64,000 nucleotides of DNA from Pachyseris speciosa. Lineage: Eukaryota > Cnidaria > Anthozoa > Scleractinia > Pachyseridae. The notes under the pieces are model-generated. The model saw only the letters and a list, made by a program, of their open reading frames with translations. It ran no database searches and was not told the DNA's origin. Location: assembly GCA_016490735.1 (NCBI GenBank), contig JAEMWC010000256.1, forward strand, positions 427,501 through 491,500. The letters run 5' to 3'. Position 1 is the first letter of the stretch, and each line of letters opens with the position of its first letter. A program made the position numbers and the translations under genes. Below are positions 54,647-64,000 of this stretch, piece by piece.

Positions 54647-55330
54647 AGAGTGTTCTGCAAAAGGAGCGTACAAAACGTCAAATGCTTATTTTTGCTGAAT
54701 CCAGGCCTTTAAATCACAAATTAAGTGCACAACTTCATTTCTGACACCATAACCAAAGTAGAGCAAATTAGAGAGATTTGGATTTTAAGGCCAAAAATAT
54801 ACAGTCCTTTTGCAGAATACCCTTCCACAAATTGCTATACATGACTGGTTGAAGATTGTTTTAATTATTTTGAGCATTTCCTACCACTGTTTTGAAGAAG
54901 AAAAAGAGACGGAAAAACAATGTTTCATACTCATATGCAATTCATGGGCTCAGACCAGAATATTGTCAGGCCATATCATGTAGGTTGCCAAGCTTTTGTC
55001 TGTTGAAATGCTTTCCTTCTGTTTCTAATCTGCTTTTTAGCCCGGGTATATATATAAATTTTACTGTGAAAAGGTATATTCTTAAAGATAAACTGAAACA
55101 GTTTATGGTTCATTTTAGCATAGCTTACAATCATGTAGTGCCCAAACTGTGACAGATAGCCTCTGGTGCTTATTGTATGTGTTGTTTAACCTTGCTATGG
55201 TTACTTCTTCATTGCTGTAATCAAGACTTTTGCCCTCACATTCTGTATAATAATATTTCCTATTAAATTATACAGTGCATGAATCAATTATTGAGGTACT
55301 ACAGCTTTGTTTAATGGCAAGACCAGTGGG

Positions 55331-55560
55331 TAATGGGCCGCAGAAATTCTGCGGCACCAGTCAGCAATGGGCCGCAGAATTTCTGCGGCACCAGTCAGTA
55401 ATGGGCCGCAGAATTTCTGCGGCGCCAGTCAGTAATGGCCACAGAATTTCTGCGGCCCATTAGGCTGGTGCCGCAGAAATTCTGCGGCCCATTACTGGCT
55501 GGTGCCGCAGAAATTCTGCGGCACCAGTCAATTATGGGCTGCAGAATTTCCGTGCCAGTA
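55331..55560. repeat. Hairpin array of CCGCAGAATTTCTGCGG palindromes
   Basis: Six or seven copies of the 17-bp palindrome CCGCAGAATTTCTGCGG (or its AAATTC version) are spaced about 34 bp by CACCAGTCAGTAATGGG. The spacers switch orientation near 55,455, where GGCCCATTAGGCTGGTGCCG appears, so the whole array is itself an inverted repeat. Confidence 0.85.
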
Positions 55561-58500
55561 TGCAGGATTTATTTGAGATAATTTCAATGAAGATAAGAGT
55601 GCATGGTTCTTTTCAGTCTATTTCAGTCAATTGTTACAGAGCTGCTTTTTATATAATATTTTTTTTGCTATTTTCCTCTGAATTCATGAAGTGTCCGCAA
55701 TATTAAGATAATTATTCCAAGCTAAAATAATATGCAATGAAAATATACTTGTCAACAACGATAAGACCAATTTTGGAAAAACACAAATTGTTTTGGAAGG
55801 CGTTATATATTTAGCGAGGCAAGTTTAGTACCTAAAAGCTGGGTTATGCTGGAGTACCTTTCGGCTGAAAATAGTCGTAAATTTTCTATTCAATGTCTAT
55901 GAAGTATGTATGTCAGTATAACTGTAAGACTTGAGATTGCCTAAATTACACTTATTTTGCCTGAAATATTGGTCTGAGTATTGATTTGTGTCGCGCCGAA
56001 CCTGAAAACTGTCAAGTCAGAGGGGTCAAATTTCACTCAAGTGCTCCGTGAATTTCGCGTTCCCAAAAATTCATTTCATATGTTGCCCAAAGTTTCAAAA
56101 ACATATTTTGAAAGCTTTGAGGTTGCTTTTTAATGTAGAATGGTTTTTGTTGTTTGAAATTAGGTACCGGGTGTGATTTTTGGCCTTCGAATTTCGACAA
56201 AATTTTCCTTCCGCGAAATCCTCAAAATTTTGTAAATATTTAAAAATCTGTAAAATATTTTAGTCGCAATCAATTCAAGGGCACTGCCATTCAAAATGCG
56301 TGTTCAAACCTCTTAAATGTGATGAGAAGCTTTGTAGCTTGAATGATATTTCAATTAGATTCAAATCGAGCTCTTTCCATAGCCCGGTCTACGGCCTCGT
56401 AAAAGCGATCTGGCAGAGGTTATAAAGCACCCGAACTTGACACCATCCATATGACCAAAATATTCATCCGATGAAAATAAAATTTATATTTTCATTAATA
56501 GAATACCTAGGGTAGTCCACAGAATTTTTTTCGGATTTTCCGAAATTTTTGTAATTCCTACCTCTGGTCGATATTTACAGACATCCGCTCTTAATTACAT
56601 GTGTTACAACATTATCTTATCATTGTTGGTAGAATTTTACCCCCACATTCCCAAAGGATATAAATTGTTGTGCGAGGGGATGGGAATTGTTCTACCGAAC
56701 AATTTCGCTATGGAGGGATGAAATCAGTGATAGAAAACACGGAGAAATCCGAAGGTTGTGTAGCTGTTTTAATGAGCAACATCCCTATGTTATTCAGCTA
56801 CTACTTGTCTCTTTGAGTTTACTGGAGGAACATGTGAAACAGACACAGAACGCCCTTTGTCACGCAATTCCACCCAGCATGAAAATGGTTTGTAGCACGT
56901 GCTTATGGACAAGTGGTATTTAATCAACAACAGCCAACCCTCAGAAAGATATTCAAGGAACCTCCCTTGCTCTCTAACATTAAAGGAAAATCGCTATCAG
57001 AAAGGCCTTCAGAAACACAATGTACACACAGCGCTAGCGGGAGTCGCCTTGATTAGTGAACCCTGGCCTCCGGCCTTGTACAAAATGATTAGAGCTGCAG
57101 ACCTTAGTATTTATTGTCACTTTGACTTTATCACGATTTATAGCTCTGGACCATGACAAAGCATCCTGCAGCTGCTTGGTTTTTAGTGAGTAGTATCTCA
57201 ATAAACCAGCGTGCAATTGTGAGGAAGAACCCTTTGTTTATCTGGGTACCCTCGATCGTTGTAACAAACCCACATCGCCGCCGGGGATAGTCCCAATTAC
57301 ACTCGTTGTAAATATCAGCACACATGTAATTAAAACTGGAAAAGCTTTTACTGAGTGAATCCCTCAAATTTATAGCTGTTCGTACTATTGCGAAACCATT
57401 ACTTGGTGTAGATTCAGTAGATTTCATTATATATCTGCTCTTACCGCCCGCATTAATAACATGGAAACTTACAATTTCCACGCATCGACATTAGTCACCT
57501 CCGCTTCTCACAAAATCACGGCGAAAATACGTTATTCTTTGTTCAAAATCACTGCTTTTGACGAAGAAACAACCTTACGCCATACATTTTTTTCTAGCGA
57601 CTTGCAATGTTCCCCCCCCCCCACCCCCTGGCGATCCCATAATCCGTTGCGCATAACATAGGTATCCGATTACTGGCAACTCATTCATTACAACGTATTT
57701 CAAAGTATTTTAATGTTCACTTTTGATTGCTAAATTAAACAAGATCTTCTTTGGGGAACAACCTTTACACTGTGTCTTCCTGCTAAAACGTCGGTGATTG
57801 GTGTATATTTTCGTAGCAACTAGTTAGTAATAATTATAGCTTAGAAATTTATATCTTTAATTTGAAATTAAATTCTCCCACAGCAAACACAGAATAAAAT
57901 AGCGCAAATTTTACCGATGAACTCGCCTCTCTGTCTGATAATTAGCCAATAAGCACGCAACAAAGTCGACAACCTTTTTTCTCTTTATTGTGGGTAAACC
58001 GCCTCACGATAAGCAGGCGTTAGCGTTCGTGATAGGCGAGTATGTGACAGAGCACTATTGCAACATTTATTTTTGAGTTGTAATTCATACAGTTTTACTT
58101 CATCCCCTGTTAGGTACGTTTATTAAACTCCATATATAAAGCTTTATGAATTTTTGCTTTCACAAAACTCTGCAAACATCAGTCGATTTATTTGCATTTA
58201 AACCCTCCTGCGCAGCCGTTATGTGGGTGAAGCGTCGCCTGATCTGACGTCTCAGATATCAGCTGTGTGGTAGTAGATATTTTCTTATTCAAATTCAGTG
58301 CAAATGCAAGCATATCCGTCCGAGACATTCTTCACCTCTGTTGTAGCCTGTCTTGATCATAGAAGTTGTAACAGCTGTTGATCCAGTTCACTTTTTGTTT
58401 TGTTAGCAACTTTATTATGAATTTGGGGTAGTTTCTAATTTCATTTTTGTTCCAGTTCACCTTTCCGTTTAGACAAGTGTTTTTTAGTTTTATCCTCACA

Positions 58501-59485
58501 TTTCTTAAAATTACTCACGCTTTATAAGTTAAGGCGCACTTTCCAAAACAGGTACAAAAGTATGAAGCGTTCAACTACATTATCTGCCTTTTGCGAATTC
58601 TTCCCTTTTAATATGACAACATAAGGTTTTCCTGTCATTTTAGTAATTTTCTCTCCAGTTGTGTACGTGCTGAAATGGACAAACAGCTGAAGAAGCGGCC
58701 ACAACGGAAGTAAAACGTTAGCCCAAATAGGTTAAATTTCATTTCTGAATTAGAGTATACACATGGCCAGAAATTCATTTCAGTTTTTGCACGCGGCACC
58801 GTTGACCGAGGCGCAGGCTCTAGAGACGACATACCACATGCTTCGATTGTACTTCGATTGTATATGACTATGGATTGTTTTGTGTGAAAAAGTATGGATT
58901 ACAAAAAATTAAACAGTACGTCAAGCGTTGATCTTCTTCCTTATATTTACAAGAACTACCGGCCGAAAAAGAGAAAGGATGTTTATGAGGTTGAGCGGCT
59001 TATTTCAAAACGAAAAGGAACGGAGGTAAACAAATAAATAAGCTTAAGTTTCATCTGTTTTCTCTCGCTTGGCGGCTCGCTTTCGTCGCTTGGCGGCTCA
59101 GGTTAGATTGAGACTTAGGAAAGGAGCAACTTCAGAATATCCGGCCATTTATTTTCATCTTTCTGAGCGGCTTATAAAACAAGGCATATAAAAACAAAGG
59201 CAACCATGCAAATTCAATGAGACGACATGTTTTAAAATTGTTTTGTTGATGTTTGCTTGGAAAGCTATCTTTTTAACTTGACATCTTGGCCTAACTAGCA
59301 GTGTAAAATTTTTAATAAGACTAATAGTAAAACGATACTACTCCATTCATAAACTGATGAATGAAACAACAAAGCAACCACTTTTCGCGCAAAACAAAAT
59401 CAGATTTCCCGGGACGTCTATGAAACACCAATTAAAAAACCTGTACTAAAAAAGATTATTATTGACCAATCAAGATAAGGCTATT
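55561..59485. other. Long region without recognised genes
   Basis: Includes a C-rich run near 57,612 and several 60-110-codon frames with no known motif. An exon at 56,687-57,156 cannot be excluded but shows no family signature or convincing splice pair. Confidence 0.35.
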
Positions 59486-59488
59486 AAA

Positions 59489-59634
59489 AGAGGGTTTACC
59501 TAAAACATGGAATCCTGGAATCCGGAATCCGGAATCCGGAATCCGGAATCCGGAATCCGGAATCCAGAATCTGGAATCCGGAATACGGAATCTAGAAACT
59601 GGAATTCATAATTAATAAGAGGGTTAAAAGAACC

Positions 59635-59711
<77 letters not shown>

Positions 59712-61372
59712 GATAAAGATAAAAAATGTCTCTTCACACTACGACAAAAGGAGTTATACTCAGTTATGTTTCTAATAGCTCCAGGGAGCTTATTAAAAGT
59801 AGTTGCTGCCGAGTGCTGAAAAGTTCCCGACTCTCTCGGAATAGAAAGGACAGGTGTAATCGAAGATCTTAAGCTATAAGGACGGACCATGAAGACGATA
59901 GATGTCTTACAGGAGGAGGTAGGTGACAGGAGTGAAGTCTTAGTCTGGGACTTGGTTTGTTCTTTCCAGTTGAGTCGATGTGGAGGGATGTAAGGATAAC
60001 TATTAAGAAAGACCGTATGCAGGATCATTAAATGCAACTTAAAGAGCTGATCCGCGAGATTTTACACTAGTTTAACCTTAAGAAACAAACAGGCCCATGC
60101 AGTGCAGCCATCGCTGCCAAAACGGAGTGAGAAGCATTGCTATTGGGAAGAAAATCTTTCTTGGAGCAGATTAACCACGCTTATCGCCTACTGTAAAAGT
60201 AGGCCTGACCAGGTCCTCAGTTGTTGTAGATATCCTTAACCAATCAAAAGTGGAGAGCAGCGGATTTTGCGTGCTCAAGGTTCCTATATAAAAGTTTCAA
60301 GGTATATTGGGCACCATACTGACTTAAGTTTTTTTCGAAAAAAAGAGCAATGACTGAAGACGGTACAACTGTATGAGGGTGAAAATGTTGTAAGCAAACG
60401 AAAGCGCTAAAACAATCCTCACCCAGCCCCCATAGCTATCATTTCCAGGTGGGGCATTTATAAACGTCTTTTCTTTTCTTTTTTTTTTTTGAAATAAATA
60501 TTTTTTTGTCTTCTTTTTTTCTCCAATTAATCTCTCGGATTATATTTATTTCGTGTTAGTTTCTTTTTTTCTGTATATTTAAAAGTTTTTTTTTTAAAGT
60601 GATCTTTCTTCGTCGTTTGGAGATGTTCCTGAATGTACCGGGATGCTCCAGAATGTCCCATGTTCCACGTTTTATCGACGGCCACTCGACAACCTGAAAT
60701 GTACGCGCCGATACAGTTCCCAAACATTCCACCATGGAGCAACAGACAATGACCAATCAGGCGTAAGCGTTCCCACGCGCAATTAAGTCAAGATATGCAA
60801 AGTGATTTTTCTCTGCTTTTTGGTCACGAAGCGTTTAAAATAGCTCTTGTTTTATAAAGATCTAGCTGAAATCAATAACAAAACATTGAAAACGGAAAAA
60901 ACGTTGCTCGAAATCAAAAAAGGTTGATCGAAAATCGAAAGTTGTTCAAAAAGTTGCCGTCAACTTGTGGACAGGCCTAACACTATTCATCGACAAAAAG
61001 AATAAGAAAAGGTGCTTTTAATTAAAATGATTTTAATTTAAAATGTTCAAAATGCACAAAACATTGATTAGTATCGTTGAAGTGTGATTGAAAGCTGTGT
61101 GCTTTAAAGGAATCAGGTGGTTTATTAAAAGCAAAACCAAAGTATTAAAATGCTGCCCTAGATTGACTGATTGCTTCATTGCTTGATTGCTGCAAAACTC
61201 AGGCTAAGTCATCATATAATTTGTTGACCATATTATTACCCAAGTGACTTCAACCTTTGTCAAAATTTTTTACCAAACTTCTGTACATTCCGTATTCCGG
61301 ATTTCATATTTCGTATTCCGGATTCCGGATTCCGGATTCCGGATTCCGGATTCCATGTTTTAGGTAAACCCC
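59489..61372. mobile_element. 1.9-kb element with TIRs ending in (GGAATCC)n
   Basis: Left GGGTTTACCTAAAACATGGA then about ten GGAATCC heptamers; right a (GGATTCC)n run then TCCATGTTTTAGGTAAACCC. The two ends are exact inverses apart from repeat number. Inside are a LINE tail with (AAT)n and non-coding DNA. No transposase seen; target duplication unclear. Confidence 0.65.
59638..60045 (-). mobile_element. LINE 3' end with (ATT)n tail
   Basis: The minus strand reads SLRSSITPVLSIPRESGTFQ and FNKLPGAIRNITEYNSF, the C-terminal region after the RT of CR1-like LINEs, then runs directly into about 75 bp of (ATT)n, the usual microsatellite tail of such elements. 5'-truncated. Confidence 0.7.
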
Positions 61373-61374
61373 CT

Positions 61375-62475
61375 TACTTCAAAACGCAAGGGAAGGAAAG
61401 AAATTCATGGATCACGAAAAGAAACGTTGTGGATAAAACTTAGAACATATGTTCTTGAAGTATCTATCGAAACCTGTCGAACATTTGTGTTGTGATAGCT
61501 GCAAAACCTCAAAGTAACGCAACCGTTTCGTTCGACTTACGCCAGTTTACAAGGGAAAGTATGGCGGTTGACGGTATGTTATTCTCCGTTTTCATTTTAC
61601 CTTGGGAAGCCCGAATTTTAAAGATAGAACACCGTTTATCCCCAAGCTTTTAATGTAAATAGTTTGTCTACAATATTCCATCGAAACCTTATGAAAGCTG
61701 TCGTCGTAGTTCATAAACTTTTGCTTTAGATTTGTAAGTTCATACATTCGTCTGTAAAATTCTGCTTCTCTCCTGAGTTATTTTCTAAGTCTTTCTCCTG
61801 CGCGTGCGCGAAATGGATTTTTGGACATGGTTTCATTAAGCCTGCATATTTGATTACAGATTCAAACTATTTTAAAAATATATACACACTGAGAACACTT
61901 TGAAGTAGTGAAATTTGCTTTGAACGGTGTGAGACAATATGGTGACTTCTTAGCACGAGGAAAACACAGAACACGAAGTTTGAATCGTTCGTGCCCGAGT
62001 GTCCTTTCAGAAGCAGTAATTATTAACATTTCTGCTTTTTTCCTCTCGCTCAGTTTGAAAACAGCACAGTGGTAGTTTATTAATTCTTTTGTTCAAGATG
62101 TCAGGAAAAGGAAAATTTGGAATTCTTTTCAGTCTACGCTTTAAGCTATTGCGTTTCTTGTTGTGACAGTTGATTGACAAATGAACATCTGTCTTTCTTG
62201 GGACACCGGCTCTTTCATAATGCACCATTTTATAACTGGTAAATTTTATATGTGATACAGTTTGTAATAGTTAGAAGTTATCGTTAATTTGTCGTTAAAT
62301 ATCCTCTAAGCAAGCAAACAACATTTAAGGTGGCCGAACACAGTTTCCGCGCGGTCTGTTTTTAATTTTACAGCAGCAACAAAAATTTAGAATGATTGTG
62401 CTAAGTAGTCATTTTTATCAATTCCTCCTCATTTGACACTCCAATCCTGATTTTGCTTAGAACATTGCTGCACTA
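61375..62475. other. Non-coding stretch
   Basis: No gene or bounded repeat recognised. Confidence 0.35.
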
Positions 62476-62479
62476 TTCA

Positions 62480-63510
62480 CCCACAACTTATTCCTAAGAT
62501 AAAAGAACTAAACATGCATTTCGCAGACAGTCTTGCTTTGATTCGAACTGAAGCCCATCCAACAGGGGCACCCAACGACAAGTTTCGGTAGATATCTGTT
62601 CGGTGGAGGGTAGTTCGCCTAAGGCTTTCGGCGTCGATTAAAGAGTGCACTCGGATTTTCGTACGTAAAACGTGGCCTAAAAAATTCGTAATGTGGCAAT
62701 CATAACCCCTGAGGTTTTCGGAAAGGTCGTTATTGCTGTTTTTGGCAGTAAAAAACGTCAGCTAGCATTTTCGGAAAGAAAAAAGGTTCCCTAGAAAGTT
62801 CATTTCAGCTAGTATTTTCTCAAAGAAAGATTTTATTCCCTAAAATTTTCGGGCAATTAACATTTCAGCTAGGGAATCCGAACAGGTCAAAGTTTTCTAG
62901 CTAACCAAAACATCACTTTAAACAGACTTCAAACACCATAAGGTACTTAAAAATGCCTTTCTACAGCTTTTGGCTGGTTTGGCTCGTTGGGTGCCCCTGA
63001 TCCAAGAAAAATGTCGAGCGTTGCAGACAGAGGACGGTTTGTTTGTGAAGACCAATAAAGCAGCTGCCTACAAAGTCTTAGAAGGATTTTCCATGCCACG
63101 ATCCTTTAGAAGACGTGAAAGCACTCAGCAAAATTATACTCGACTCTCGTCTTGGCGCCAACGCTTGCGAAATTGTAGACAAAAGCAAAACTTGCACTCA
63201 AAGAGCTGATTTACCCTGACTCGACTGCATGTAGTTATGCCCCTCAATAATCCTTTCAGGGAAAATTGTCTAATTCTTCTGATACTGGTGTAATGAAAAA
63301 GGGATTAGCAAAGACACTCGCTGACTCTGGCATCGGCTACCAGCACACTCGACAACTCTTTGAAAAACATGGCAAACAAGGCCTTCTTGCCATTCTTGCA
63401 AATCCAGGAACAGCATTAGTCGTCTCATCTGCTCGTCGTTTAGTACGTGGTACTGACCCAGTTGTACTCCACCGAATTCTCAACCATTTTAACAGAGGGT
63501 TACAATAAGA
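62480..63510 (+). pseudogene. DEDDh-exonuclease-like relic split by a MITE
   Basis: Before the MITE the frame reads HPQLIPKIKELN and FADSLALIRTEAHP; after it, near 63,095, DFPCHDPLEDVKALSKIIL, the terminal His/Asp motif of DnaQ-like exonucleases (H...D..AL). A downstream segment (63,260-63,507), in an intact frame ending at TAA, reads SSDTGVMKKGLAKTLADSGI and a Lys/Arg-rich end whose family I do not know. The catalytic half is frameshifted and interrupted. A gene of transposon origin seems more likely than a host exonuclease. Confidence 0.45.
62563..62999. mobile_element. MITE with CAGGGGCACCCAACGA ends, copy 2
   Basis: TIRs CAGGGGCACCCAACGA at both ends, flanked by ATCCAA on each side (6-bp target duplication), about 437 bp, inverted relative to the copy at 17,801-18,223. 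It interrupts the exonuclease-like frame. Confidence 0.8.
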
Positions 63511-64000
63511 AAGGGAAAAAACCGCAAATTCTCTGATTGCTTGTTGTTGTTTTTCGGTTGAGCTCGAGGAACCCAGCTGAATGCTGCTCACGCGCAGTTG
63601 ATCGAAAAATTGAGATGAGCGCTTTTGCGGCTTTGCCAGAAGCATGCCGATTTCTAACGATCCAGTCGTTAGAATTTCAAGAAATTTGGCAAAAAAAAAT
63701 ACTTCAGAAACCAAGTGAATTATTTATCACAAAAAATCTGAAATTCAACAGAGGGGATTTCAAATAATACAGAACATGGAGTGAAAACGATAAACAGCGA
63801 ATTACGAAAACTGTGTCTGTCAAAATTTTATTAGAACAGTTTTGAACGAAAGGATTTTATGTGAATTCGTTGTTGGCAAATGATGACAAAAATCTAACGA
63901 CTGAATTTTTTTTTAAATGAACAAAAACAATCTTTTAAGCCTTGTTTTTCACCAGTTCCGTTCCCATGGAAACGACACACACCTTAGTCAAAATGCGACA
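63511..64000. other. Terminal stretch without recognised gene
   Basis: A 76-codon plus frame (63,537-63,767) shows no known motif. Confidence 0.3.

Noticed and set aside
55331..55560. CRISPR-like array (17-bp palindromes with spacers)
   Set aside because: Spacers are nearly identical rather than unique and flip orientation; it is a hairpin satellite in eukaryotic DNA.
58660..58720. Hammerhead-like CTGAAGA near AAAACG
   Set aside because: No stem II and no GAAA at the right distance; chance match.

Overview
The window looks like nuclear DNA of a cnidarian, most likely an anthozoan such as a stony coral. Evidence: spliced genes with GT/AG introns, AT-rich non-coding DNA, tRNA-derived SINEs and TIR elements of types I recall from coral genomes, Penelope-like retroelements (PLEs), a discoidin (F5/8C) exon and a DUF7869-type gene. 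Species assignment is inference. Most of the sequence is transposable-element DNA; few intact host exons are visible.

Layout. (1) 1-7,775: a PLE neighbourhood. After a decayed GIY-YIG fragment comes a row of PLE insertions between (TA)n tracts. Most are head-to-head palindromes with both outer edges being the element 3' end; the largest (3,712-7,724) carries a nearly intact RT plus GIY-YIG protein. (2) 10,457-18,754: the 3' half of a receptor-tyrosine-kinase-type gene (+ strand, five exons, kinase insert to stop). Its introns hold a LINE tail, a SINE, MITEs, a C-rich minisatellite and, at 14,053-15,098, four 254-bp tandem repeats, each with a canonical hammerhead ribozyme on the minus strand. 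A 15-bp direct repeat brackets the array. (3) 20,141-42,888: a giant inverted repeat, two roughly 7.3-kb homologous arms (about 96% identical where compared by eye) around a 5.5-kb spacer. Each arm carries a signal-peptide exon, a Cys-rich exon, a Crypton-like tyrosine-recombinase fragment, a tRNA-like SINE and a head-to-head PLE end. The spacer holds a minus-strand F5/8C exon whose phase fits the right-arm copy. (4) 42,904-43,345: an array of short GGAGTTA/TAACTCC inverted repeats abutting the palindrome. (5) 49,806-54,646: a multi-exon, frameshifted DUF7869-type (putative transposase-derived) relic. (6) 55,331-64,000: a palindromic hairpin array, a 1.9-kb element with GGAATCC-repeat TIRs, and a DEDDh-exonuclease-like relic split by a 427-bp MITE.

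Most interesting: the hammerhead-bearing tandem array fits a metazoan retrozyme (a small non-autonomous element expected to make 254-nt circular RNA), and it lies in the same window as a PLE whose own ends carry hammerheads with the same minimal stem III. PLEs are plausible providers of its reverse transcriptase; this is inference. Second is the giant palindrome with subterminal hairpins and a host-like gene divided between arm and spacer. All calls are by eye; no alignment, folding or database search was run.
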